In this document: positions 1-4,671 of the stretch, piece by piece
Numbering within the stretch: the first letter of the stretch is position 1
How the letters are laid out: each line of letters starts with the position of its first letter
From: Bacillota bacterium
GTDB taxonomy: Bacteria > Bacillota > Clostridia > Oscillospirales > Acutalibacteraceae
Reading direction: 5' to 3'
Length of the DNA stretch: 6,342 nucleotides
Assembly: GCA_023418995.1 (NCBI GenBank)
Contig: JAEZYP010000069.1
Span: 1-6,342 of the forward strand
Translations under genes and position numbers: made by a program
Notes under the pieces: model-generated
Told to the model about the DNA's origin: nothing
Seen by the model: only the letters and a program-made list of their open reading frames with translations
The model's database searches: none

Positions 1-24
1 GGCTTTTGGCATATAGGTTGACAT
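1..24 (-). CDS. rplM: Ribosomal protein L13 (rplM), N-terminal eight codons only
   Basis: Only the start of this minus-strand gene is in the window. It reads MSTYMPKA from an ATG at 24-22, which is the typical opening of L13 in Clostridia. An AGGAGGG ribosome binding site (39-33) stands 8 nt upstream of the ATG, and a near-consensus promoter lies about 110 nt upstream. L13 is a large-subunit ribosomal protein, usually transcribed with rpsI (S9), which would lie beyond the window edge. The call rests on eight residues plus the strong expression signals and the leader, so another protein with the same start cannot be excluded, but the match is distinctive. Confidence 0.82.
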
Positions 25-127
25 AGCGTATTCCCTCCTGAATTTTGTATATCACAACGCCCCGCCCCTTTGGCAGGGCTGCCTTTACTGAAAAAAGCGC
101 GCCAAAACACGGCGCAAAGGAATTGCA
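25..127 (-). promoter_or_regulatory. Candidate rplM leader RNA (L13 autoregulatory-type leader)
   Basis: About 100 nt of untranslated RNA is predicted between the rplM transcription start (near 127) and its ATG (24). It contains a GC hairpin (115-99) followed by a U-run. After that comes a stretch (90-60) able to form competing stems, GGCA/TGCC or GCCC/GGGC, before the ribosome binding site. In Firmicutes rplM is known to be preceded by a structured L13 leader. Whether this sequence folds into that family is inference, since I could not run a covariance model. Confidence 0.4.
91..115 (-). terminator. Attenuator-like hairpin with U-run in the rplM leader
   Basis: On the minus strand GCGCC (115-111) pairs with GGCGC (103-99) around a 7-nt loop, then GC and six T residues (96-91) follow. 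The stem is only 5 bp, so this is a weak intrinsic terminator. It sits inside the leader, before the ribosome binding site, where an attenuator would be expected. Confidence 0.35.
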
Positions 128-133
128 TTTATG

Positions 134-162
134 ATATTACCACAGGTAGGCGGCGGTGTCAA
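134..162 (-). promoter_or_regulatory. SigA-type promoter of rplM
   Basis: A perfect -35 TTGACA (162-157), a 17-bp spacer and a -10 TAATAT (139-134) face rplM. This is the best promoter match in the window and fits a highly expressed ribosomal protein operon. Transcription should start near 127. Confidence 0.82.
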
Positions 163-280
163 TACCAAAAAGCCGATTTTTTAATTTAGTTTCCTCTTTC
201 TCGCGTTTTCTCGCGTTTTTAGCGTGATACGCGCTGTATCTAACCCGTCATTTCAAAAATTCAACAGAATTCTGCACGGC

Positions 281-316
281 GTTTTCCACGCCTGGCAGTT
301 GAAGCTTGTGGAAAAC
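281..316. repeat. 9-bp perfect inverted repeat, 18-nt loop
   Basis: GTTTTCCAC (281-289) and GTGGAAAAC (308-316) are exact reverse complements. On the plus strand the right arm is followed by CTTACCCTTTTT, so it might act weakly as a terminator. On the minus strand no U-run follows. The right arm read on the minus strand contains TTTTCCACA, which resembles a DnaA box, but a single site does not suggest an origin. Confidence 0.6.
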
Positions 317-410
317 CTTACCCTTTTTAGCAGATGCTATTATACAAATTATAATAATTGCGCATAAATCTACTTATAGTATTTAATATAATGCAGTCTT
401 CGCATTTTAT

Positions 411-428
411 TGCAGTTGTATAACTGCA
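411..428. repeat. 7-bp inverted repeat downstream of the bioY operon
   Basis: TGCAGTT (411-417) and AACTGCA (422-428) form a tight hairpin with a GTAT loop, about 40 nt past the DUF1284 stop codon. It could stabilise the operon's 3' end, but the run that follows on the minus strand (ATAAAATG) is not a proper U-tract, so I do not call it a terminator. Confidence 0.45.
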
Positions 429-469
429 TTTTCATTACTTCCTGTATTTTTTTATTTATTTTCAACACT

Positions 470-868
470 TTAAACATTCTTTTCAACATTTCGCTGTTGA
501 CAAATTTCGCTCCACCCGCAGTCTCCGCAAAGCTCTTCCCGCCGCCCGGTCTTTAGGATTTTTTGACGTATTAAAGCGCGGAATTTCTCCCAGGAAAGCA
601 CCGTACCGTTTTCCAGCCCGCAAAGCTCCAGGCAAACGCGGTCGTACCGGGCTGTTTTCTCCTCTGTTTCGCACACGCCGCCGCAGTTGTGGGGGCATTT
701 CCCGCACAGGAGGTCGGTCTCGCTTTGCAGCCTGATCCGGGTTTCCGGGCAGCCTTCCATACGGCGGAGAAGGTTTTCCATATTGCGAACAAATCCATCG
801 CAGTAGCCTTTTCCTGCGAAAAACTGAAAACAGATTCCGTGATGCGGTCTGAGCTTCACCGGCTTCAT
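470..868 (-). CDS. DUF1284 family cysteine-rich protein (COG3543), function unknown
   Basis: This 132-residue protein begins MKPVKLRPHHG, the hallmark of DUF1284 (COG3543), whose biochemical role is not established. It has twelve cysteines arranged in clusters: C55, C58, C62 and C66 (CGKCPHNCGGVC), then C79 and C83, then C114, C117 and C123 (CGDCGWSEIC). This strongly suggests a metal or iron-sulfur site. There is no signal peptide or membrane segment, so it is probably cytosolic. The start is fixed by a four-base ATGA overlap with the end of bioY, implying translational coupling. Longer upstream readings in this frame run antisense-free through bioY and lack a ribosome binding site. Sharing the BirA-controlled bioY transcript places it in the biotin regulon, but a role in biotin metabolism is inference. 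Confidence 0.85.
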   Translation of the reverse strand: MKPVKLRPHHGICFQFFAGKGYCDGFVRNMENLLRRMEGCPETRIRLQSETDLLCGKCPHNCGGVCETEEKTARYDRVCLELCGLENGTVLSWEKFRALIRQKILKTGRREELCGDCGWSEICQQRNVEKNV

Positions 869-1413
869 ACAGCGTGTACCGGGAGCTGGTTCTGAAGCGC
901 CGCGTTCAGGCGCGGCGACAGCATGGCGGCAAAGGCGATTTTCGCGGCGTCTCCGGCAAGGAACGGAAATACGCACATGGTAAGGGAAGCAAGCAGTCCC
1001 GTTTTTGTTACGAACATAAACCACGCTGTTCCCAGCAGATAGCAAAAAAGCGTGCCCGCTGTCATAAAAAGCACAAGCTGTGGAATTTTGCGCCCGAACC
1101 GGTCGCGTAAGAAGCCAATCAGCCAAGCCGCCGCGATATATCCGATAATATACCCGCCGGTCGGACCAAGAATTACATGGATTCCGCCGCTGAACTGCGC
1201 AAAAACCGGAAGCCCGACCGTACCGAGCAGAACGTAGACCGCCTGGCTGATTGTTCCATATTTCGCGCCGAGCACCGCACCCGCCAGATAAACCGAAAGC
1301 GTTGCGAGATTAATGGGAATCGGCTGGATTGGGATGGAAAGCTGCGACATTACCGCGGTAAACGCGGCAAACAAGGCGCAAAAGGCCAAACAAAAGGTGG
1401 TTTTTGTTCTCAT
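865..1413 (-). CDS. bioY: BioY, biotin-specific S-component of an ECF transporter
   Basis: BioY is the membrane protein that binds biotin and, with the shared EcfT and EcfA/A' module, imports it. The 182-residue sequence fits the usual family length and is almost entirely hydrophobic, consistent with about six membrane helices. Family motifs are clear: the loop around residues 62-92 has GTVGLPVFAQFSGG followed by GPTGGYIIGY, the signature of biotin S-components. No ATPase or EcfT gene is nearby, as expected for a group II ECF system using a distant energising module. The ATG at 1413 was chosen because GAGG stands 8 nt upstream. An in-frame start at 1479 would lie upstream of the promoter's -10 box. 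Regulation by BirA is indicated by the operator overlapping its promoter. The gene ends in an ATGA overlap with the DUF1284 gene. Confidence 0.95.
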   Translation of the reverse strand: MRTKTTFCLAFCALFAAFTAVMSQLSIPIQPIPINLATLSVYLAGAVLGAKYGTISQAVYVLLGTVGLPVFAQFSGGIHVILGPTGGYIIGYIAAAWLIGFLRDRFGRKIPQLVLFMTAGTLFCYLLGTAWFMFVTKTGLLASLTMCVFPFLAGDAAKIAFAAMLSPRLNAALQNQLPVHAV

Positions 1414-1450
1414 GCTGTTATCCTCTTTTTCTGTGGTTTTTCTTGGTGTT

Positions 1451-1479
1451 AGTATAAACCGGGATAAAAAAATTGTCAA
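1451..1479 (-). promoter_or_regulatory. SigA-type promoter of the bioY-DUF1284 operon
   Basis: The -35 is a perfect TTGACA (1479-1474), the spacer is 17 bp and includes seven T residues, and the -10 is TATACT (1456-1451). The predicted start near 1444 gives a leader of about 30 nt. The -35 box falls wholly inside the left arm of the inverted repeat at 1472-1505, so a bound repressor would block RNA polymerase. Confidence 0.82.
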
Positions 1480-1505
1480 CCTTCTTTAATAGATAGGTTG
1501 ACAAT
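1472..1505. promoter_or_regulatory. BirA-type biotin operator
   Basis: ATTGTCAACCT (1472-1482) and AGGTTGACAAT (1495-1505) are perfect 11-bp inverted repeats separated by 12 nt. The TTGTCAACC and GGTTGACAA half-sites are therefore 14 nt apart, matching the half-site and spacing pattern known for BirA operators in Firmicutes (TTGTNAACC-N14-GGTTNACAA type). It covers the -35 box of bioY. Biotinyl-AMP-bound BirA would be expected to repress the operon when biotin is plentiful. Confidence 0.85.
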
Positions 1506-1533
1506 AAATATAAATCCTCTGTTTTGCGGCAGT

Positions 1534-2547
1534 TTATACCGTTCTTCCCACTGCCCGCGCAACGATATCGACCTTTTGGAACAGCGCGGCGTAGGCTTCC
1601 GGCGTAAGCTGCTGCGCTGCGTCGCTCATTGCCGCCTTGGGGTTGGGGTGCACCTCGATGATCAGACCGTCCGCTCCCGCTGCAATCGCCGCCAGCGAAA
1701 GAGAAGCGATGTACCGCGTTTTTCCCGCCGCGTGGGAGGGGTCTACAATAACCGGCAGGCTGCTGCGCTCCTTTACCACGGGGATCGCCGACACATCCAG
1801 CGTATTGCGGGTCGCGGTCTCAAAGGTGCGGATTCCCCGTTCGCAAAGAACAACGTTGTAGTTGCCCTCGCTCATGATGTACTCCGCTGCGTCGAGCCAC
1901 TCCTCAATCGTGGAGGAAATACCACGTTTCAGCAGAACCGGAACCTTCGCGCGCCCTGCTTCGCGCAGAAGCCGGAAGTTCTGCATATTGCGCGCGCCGA
2001 TCTGGAACATATCGCAGTACTTTGCGGCGGTATCAATCTGGTCATGCGCCACAATTTCGCTGACAACCTTCAGACCGGTCGCGTCCGCGGCCTTTCTCAT
2101 AATTTTCAGCCCTTCCTCCTCCATTCCCTGAAAGGAATACGGGGAAGTACGCGGCTTGTAGGCTCCGCCGCGCAGAAAAGCCGCACCTGCCGCCTTTACA
2201 CCAAGCGCCGCTTTCATAATCTGGTCCTCGCTCTCCACCGCGCAGGGACCGCCGATCATCACCAGTTTTTTTCCGCCGATAATCTGGTCGCCGACCTGAA
2301 CCGTTCGCCCGTCCGGGCACATTTCGTGGCTGGCAAGCTTATAGGTGTGCATGATCGGCACGCATTTTTCCACGCTGTCGAGCATTTCAAAATCGAAGCC
2401 GCCGAGCCTCGTTTTATCGCCCAATACGCCGACGATCGTCGCCTGAGAGCCGGTGGAAAGGTTCGCGCCGAGGCCGTGCTCCTTGAGTATCTCAACAATT
2501 TTTTCCACATCCTGCTCCGTAGAGCCGTTTTTCATTACGATAATCAT
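1534..2547 (-). CDS. aroF: 3-deoxy-7-phosphoheptulonate (DAHP) synthase, type I-beta with N-terminal ACT-like domain
   Basis: This cytosolic enzyme condenses phosphoenolpyruvate with erythrose 4-phosphate, the first step of the shikimate pathway. Residues 1-70 form the short ferredoxin-like (ACT-like) regulatory domain, starting MIIVMKNG. The rest is the TIM barrel, with GGPCAVES, LRGGAYKPRTSPYSFQG, the LLKRG strand and DPSHAAGK. Metal ligands are seen at C102, H272, E298 and D309, the same numbers as in the Thermotoga maritima enzyme. This supports the ATG at 2547 and a length of 337 residues. An upstream in-frame TTG (2553) lies only 3 nt from AAAGGA, while the ATG has the proper 8 nt. The ACT-like domain suggests feedback inhibition by Tyr or Phe. 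The gene stands alone between bioY and the hydrolase and has its own promoter. No clear terminator separates it from bioY, so read-through is possible. Confidence 0.96.
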   Translation of the reverse strand: MIIVMKNGSTEQDVEKIVEILKEHGLGANLSTGSQATIVGVLGDKTRLGGFDFEMLDSVEKCVPIMHTYKLASHEMCPDGRTVQVGDQIIGGKKLVMIGGPCAVESEDQIMKAALGVKAAGAAFLRGGAYKPRTSPYSFQGMEEEGLKIMRKAADATGLKVVSEIVAHDQIDTAAKYCDMFQIGARNMQNFRLLREAGRAKVPVLLKRGISSTIEEWLDAAEYIMSEGNYNVVLCERGIRTFETATRNTLDVSAIPVVKERSSLPVIVDPSHAAGKTRYIASLSLAAIAAGADGLIIEVHPNPKAAMSDAAQQLTPEAYAALFQKVDIVARAVGRTV

Positions 2548-2586
2548 TTCCAAATTCCTTTACAGCTATATTTTGTTACGCAGCCA

Positions 2587-2623
2587 AGCGTTTAACTTTA
2601 ATCACTTTATGCTTTAAAGCGCT
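2587..2623 (-). promoter_or_regulatory. Hairpin at the 5' end of the aroF leader
   Basis: In the predicted aroF leader (2624-2548), AGCGCTTTAA (2623-2614) can pair with TTAAACGCT (2595-2587) if one C is bulged, closing an 18-nt loop. It begins at the predicted transcription start and could protect the 5' end. There is no U-run or T-box-like motif, so I do not call it an attenuator. Confidence 0.35.
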
Positions 2624-2630
2624 AAATACT

Positions 2631-2658
2631 ATTATAACGGAAATTCGGAAAATTGCAA
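2631..2658 (-). promoter_or_regulatory. Promoter of aroF
   Basis: A perfect -10 TATAAT (2636-2631) is preceded by 16 bp and TTGCAA (2658-2653), a 4/6 match to the -35 consensus. Transcription should start near 2624, leaving a 77-nt leader. It lies just downstream of the first repeat copy, so aroF does not depend on the hydrolase transcript. Confidence 0.65.
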
Positions 2659-2669
2659 GCGTAAAATAT

Positions 2670-2732
2670 GCCAAGAACTCTGCGAGACCGTACCCCGGTT
2701 CTGGTGCCTTTCCCCTATTCTATCTGTTGCCA
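2670..2732. repeat. Direct repeat copy 1 (variable-centre repeat), 3' side of the hydrolase gene
   Basis: Compared with 4511-4574, this copy has an identical 19-bp block (2670-2688), a diverged 10-bp centre (2689-2698, 4 of 10 equal), an identical 21-bp block (2699-2719) and a partly matching tail with a one-base gap. On the minus strand the flanks CCAGAA and TTCTTGG can pair, with ACCG/CGGT pairing inside the centre. The hydrolase stop codon and its last codons fall in the tail, so the repeat may have supplied the gene's 3' end. Confidence 0.85.
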
Positions 2733-3820
2733 TCTGACAATCTTTTTGCAGGCAGCTTTAATATGTCTTTGCGAAGGATGTCCATGGCTTTCTCATTTTC
2801 TTCAAACAGCGGACTATGTGCAGAATTTTTAAATGAATAAAACCTTTTTTCCGGTGCTAATAACTGGTCAAAATATCTCTTTTGCAATTCGTAGCAGCAG
2901 GTATAATCGTATTCTCCCGCAAGAAAATATACAGGTACTTTCACCTTTTTAATTTTCTCAAATGCATTAAAATTCCATGCATCTTTTGCTACTTGTGTTT
3001 TTCTTGCAAACATCATTCCGACATAAATATTGATACGCTCTTTTGGTGTATAAGCAGTACACTTTAAAGATGGAAAACAAATTCCTGTCATAACGGAATG
3101 CATATTTCTCATTGTCCCTATGCCCAATTCATGCATAGAGCTGTCACGAGCCATGGAATTCCTGTAATTTTCATAATCACTTTCTGATTCTCTTATATGA
3201 TATGAAGTTAAACTATTGATTTTATTTTTGTCACCAACCTGCCTGTAATGTTCCAGCATATAGTCATATGCTATGATTTCAGATTCCTTTTGATTGCACA
3301 TTTGAGAAATCGGGATATAGGCATGAAATAGCTCCGGATATAAATTTATCGTGTTTAGACCAATGTATGTACCAAATGAATGAGCCATCAGATATACCTT
3401 TTCCTGCCCAAAGCGCTGGCATAAATACTTTGTCACGCCTGCTACATCATCAATATATTGTTCCGTTGTCATAGTAGATTGATCTACTTTAGAGCTATAC
3501 GAGCGAACCGTTCCGCGATAATCTAAATAACACACAACAAATTCCTCTTCTAAATGGGAAGGATATTGATACTCCAAAAAATATTCTGGAATCCCCGGTC
3601 CTCCTCCAAGAAACAGCAAAACGGGCTTATTTTGACTTTTGCCTAATAATATTATTCCAAGCTGTGTACCATTTACATCAATTACTGTCTTCTCAGAAAT
3701 ACTTCCTTTTACTTCGTTTCCTTCTTCATCCAAAATAGGATTTATTACCCCCATGCTTGGTGGAAGCAAGATAAAGCATATTGCTGCAAAAAATAGAACC
3801 AATACTCCTAAAACCCACAT
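2720..3820 (-). CDS. Membrane-anchored alpha/beta hydrolase, proline iminopeptidase-like
   Basis: This 366-residue protein has one hydrophobic N-terminal segment (about residues 2-20, then PPSMG) and an extracellular-facing alpha/beta hydrolase domain. Visible features are an oxyanion-type GGGPG (72-76, in place of the usual HGGPG), a nucleophile elbow AHSFG with S148, and probable D305 (GEYDYT) and H335 (NSAHSP), making a complete triad. The GxSxG motif has Ala in its first position. The family includes proline iminopeptidases and many hydrolases of unknown substrate, so no specific reaction is assigned. I chose the ATG at 3820 because AAGGAGG stands 10 nt upstream. An ATG at 3880 would overlap the repressor gene and lacks this signal. 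It follows the TetR gene by 19 nt and is surely cotranscribed. Sampled GC is about 35%, far below aroF. Confidence 0.85.
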   Translation of the reverse strand: MWVLGVLVLFFAAICFILLPPSMGVINPILDEEGNEVKGSISEKTVIDVNGTQLGIILLGKSQNKPVLLFLGGGPGIPEYFLEYQYPSHLEEEFVVCYLDYRGTVRSYSSKVDQSTMTTEQYIDDVAGVTKYLCQRFGQEKVYLMAHSFGTYIGLNTINLYPELFHAYIPISQMCNQKESEIIAYDYMLEHYRQVGDKNKINSLTSYHIRESESDYENYRNSMARDSSMHELGIGTMRNMHSVMTGICFPSLKCTAYTPKERINIYVGMMFARKTQVAKDAWNFNAFEKIKKVKVPVYFLAGEYDYTCCYELQKRYFDQLLAPEKRFYSFKNSAHSPLFEENEKAMDILRKDILKLPAKRLSDGNR

Positions 3821-3839
3821 AATCTTATGCCCTCCTTTT

Positions 3840-4415
3840 TTACTCAACCAATATTTTATCCAATACATCTTCCCACTCAAAATCCTTTACTACATTTTTC
3901 ATAGATGAAATTGCAGCGATACCATGCACTTTTGCCCACATCGATATAATCCCATATTTTATTCTTTCCTTTTCAAATCCCATTTTTAAATATACAGAAT
4001 ATGTTTTATCCCTATAATATTGATACGGCATAAAATTTTCTGCATCTCGCATCAAGGTTAAATTGATTCGCAAGCCTGTATGAGAGAAAAGAAATGTAAA
4101 ATACTCCGGATATTCAATAAAAAAATTTACATAGGCCTTTCCCATTTCTAAAATAGCATCCGGCGATTCTGAATCCACACTGTTTTCTACCGCCCTGGTA
4201 AGGCATACCATAAGCTCATTTTTTATATAGTCCTGCATAGCTTCTAATAGCTCTTTCTTATTTTTAAAATGCTTATATGGTGCCGCCTCGCTCACATTAC
4301 ATAAAGCCGCCGTTTTTCGCAGCGACAGCTTTTCAATTCCTTCATTCGTTACAAGCCTAATGCCGACTTGTATTAATTCATTTTTCAAATTCCCATGATG
4401 ATACTGATCTTTCAT
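3840..4415 (-). CDS. TetR/AcrR family transcriptional regulator with WHG-type C-terminal domain
   Basis: This 191-residue repressor-type protein starts MKDQYHHGNLKNEL, typical of the WHG subgroup of TetR regulators. The DNA-binding helix-turn-helix spans about residues 31-55, with the recognition helix around VSEAAPYKHFKNKKELL. The C-terminal ligand and dimer domain carries the W160, H164, G165 motif that names the subgroup. The ATG is preceded by AAGGAGG at 5 nt spacing. It is the first gene of a two-gene transcript with the hydrolase, and a near-palindrome lies at its predicted transcription start. It therefore probably represses itself and the hydrolase until a small ligand binds, but the ligand is unknown. 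Sampled GC is about 33%, supporting acquisition with the hydrolase. The divergent oxidoreductase could also be a target, though its promoter carries different repeats. Confidence 0.92.
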   Translation of the reverse strand: MKDQYHHGNLKNELIQVGIRLVTNEGIEKLSLRKTAALCNVSEAAPYKHFKNKKELLEAMQDYIKNELMVCLTRAVENSVDSESPDAILEMGKAYVNFFIEYPEYFTFLFSHTGLRINLTLMRDAENFMPYQYYRDKTYSVYLKMGFEKERIKYGIISMWAKVHGIAAISSMKNVVKDFEWEDVLDKILVE

Positions 4416-4430
4416 ATTCTCCTCCTTGAT

Positions 4431-4445
4431 GTTAACACTGTTTAC
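4431..4445. promoter_or_regulatory. Candidate TetR operator
   Basis: GTTAACACTGTTTAC is a 15-bp near-palindrome: 7-bp arms agree at 6 of 7 positions around one central base. It begins 4 nt past the -10 box and covers the predicted start, between promoter and ribosome binding site, where an autorepressor of this family often binds. Binding by the adjacent regulator is inference. Confidence 0.5.
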
Positions 4446-4448
4446 TTT

Positions 4449-4477
4449 AGGATATCATACTTTTCTCAGAAAGTCAA
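4449..4477 (-). promoter_or_regulatory. Promoter of the TetR-hydrolase transcript
   Basis: TTGACT (4477-4472), 17 bp and TATCCT (4454-4449) face the regulator gene. Five of six bases match at -35 and four of six at -10, giving a moderate promoter. Transcription should start near 4442, inside the candidate operator. Confidence 0.65.
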
Positions 4478-4510
4478 TATTATCTTTACTGCACTGGGAT
4501 ACGCTTTTCC

Positions 4511-4574
4511 GCCAAGAACTCTGCGAGACTACGCTCCGCTTCTGGTGCCTTTCCCCTATTTTTATCTATTGACA
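4511..4574. repeat. Direct repeat copy 2 (variable-centre repeat), between TetR and the oxidoreductase
   Basis: Blocks 4511-4529 and 4540-4560 are identical to copy 1, while the centre (4530-4539) differs at 6 of 10 bases and the tail (4561-4574) matches loosely. Minus-strand pairing CCAGAA with TTCTTGG is retained, and inside it GCGGAG can pair with CTCGC with a bulge. The tail ends in TTGACA, the -35 of the oxidoreductase promoter. Copy 1 has TTGCCA at the same place. On the minus strand a 29-codon frame (4575-4486) crosses this copy but lacks a ribosome binding site. Confidence 0.85.
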
Positions 4575-4597
4575 TTATGATTACAACGCTCTATATT
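4569..4597 (+). promoter_or_regulatory. SigA-type promoter of the FAD oxidoreductase gene
   Basis: A perfect -35 TTGACA (4569-4574), 17-bp spacer and TATATT (4592-4597) precede the oxidoreductase. Transcription should start near 4604, giving a leader of about 68 nt. The -35 lies at the edge of repeat copy 2. Confidence 0.75.
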
Positions 4598-4611
4598 ATG
4601 ATTAAATCATA
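4575..4611. promoter_or_regulatory. Tandem 9-bp sites and palindrome in the oxidoreductase promoter (candidate operator)
   Basis: TTATGATTA occurs at 4575-4583, directly after the -35, and again at 4596-4604, directly after the -10, exactly 21 bp (two helical turns) apart. The second copy is part of the perfect palindrome TATGATTAAATCATA (4597-4611). This layout suggests a regulator bound on one face of the DNA across the promoter. The regulator is unknown. Confidence 0.45.
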
Positions 4612-4671
4612 TACTGCGTGGTTCCGCCGGTGCGACCTTTGGGAACTGCGACACGAAACGGAGGAGAGCTT

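Larger units (their letters stand above)
163..469. other. AT-rich intergenic region without a gene
   Basis: About 300 bases lie between the rplM promoter and the 3' end of the DUF1284 gene. I see no open reading frame with a ribosome binding site on either strand. The region holds several small inverted repeats: CAGAATTCTG (265-274), the 281-316 pair, TATTATA/TATAATA (338-356) and TGCAGTT/AACTGCA (411-428). It also has a short tandem TCTCGCGTTTT near 199-220. No canonical GC-stem plus U-run terminator for the bioY operon is visible. The 411-428 stem is the nearest hairpin downstream of that operon but is followed only by a mixed A/T stretch on that strand. Confidence 0.6.

Noticed and set aside
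307..315. DnaA-box-like TTTTCCACA on the minus strand
   Set aside because: It is a single site within an inverted repeat, with no cluster of boxes and no dnaA, dnaN or other origin genes nearby.
470..1126. Extended 218-residue version of the DUF1284 protein
   Set aside because: The added 86 residues are out-of-frame bioY sequence with no family similarity. The ATGA overlap start at 868 matches the family start.
2551..2553. TTG start for aroF two codons upstream
   Set aside because: The AAAGGA ribosome binding site would be only 3 nt away. The ATG at 2547 has 8 nt and brings the metal ligands into register with the known enzyme numbering.
1498..2595. Long plus-strand reading frame of 365 codons opposite aroF
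   Set aside because: It is the antisense shadow of a GC-rich, highly conserved gene. It has no ribosome binding site, and its translation is rich in Arg, His and Cys without recognisable domains.
2587..2623. aroF leader as an amino-acid-responsive attenuator
   Set aside because: There is only a bulged AT-rich hairpin. I see no leader peptide rich in aromatic codons, no terminator U-run and no T-box sequence.
4612..4660. T-box-like string GTGGTTCCGCCGG in the leader of the oxidoreductase gene
   Set aside because: It resembles the UGGNACCGCG element, but two or more key bases differ, the leader is only about 68 nt, and there is no room for stem I with a specifier loop or a following terminator. 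It is more likely chance or a decayed fragment.
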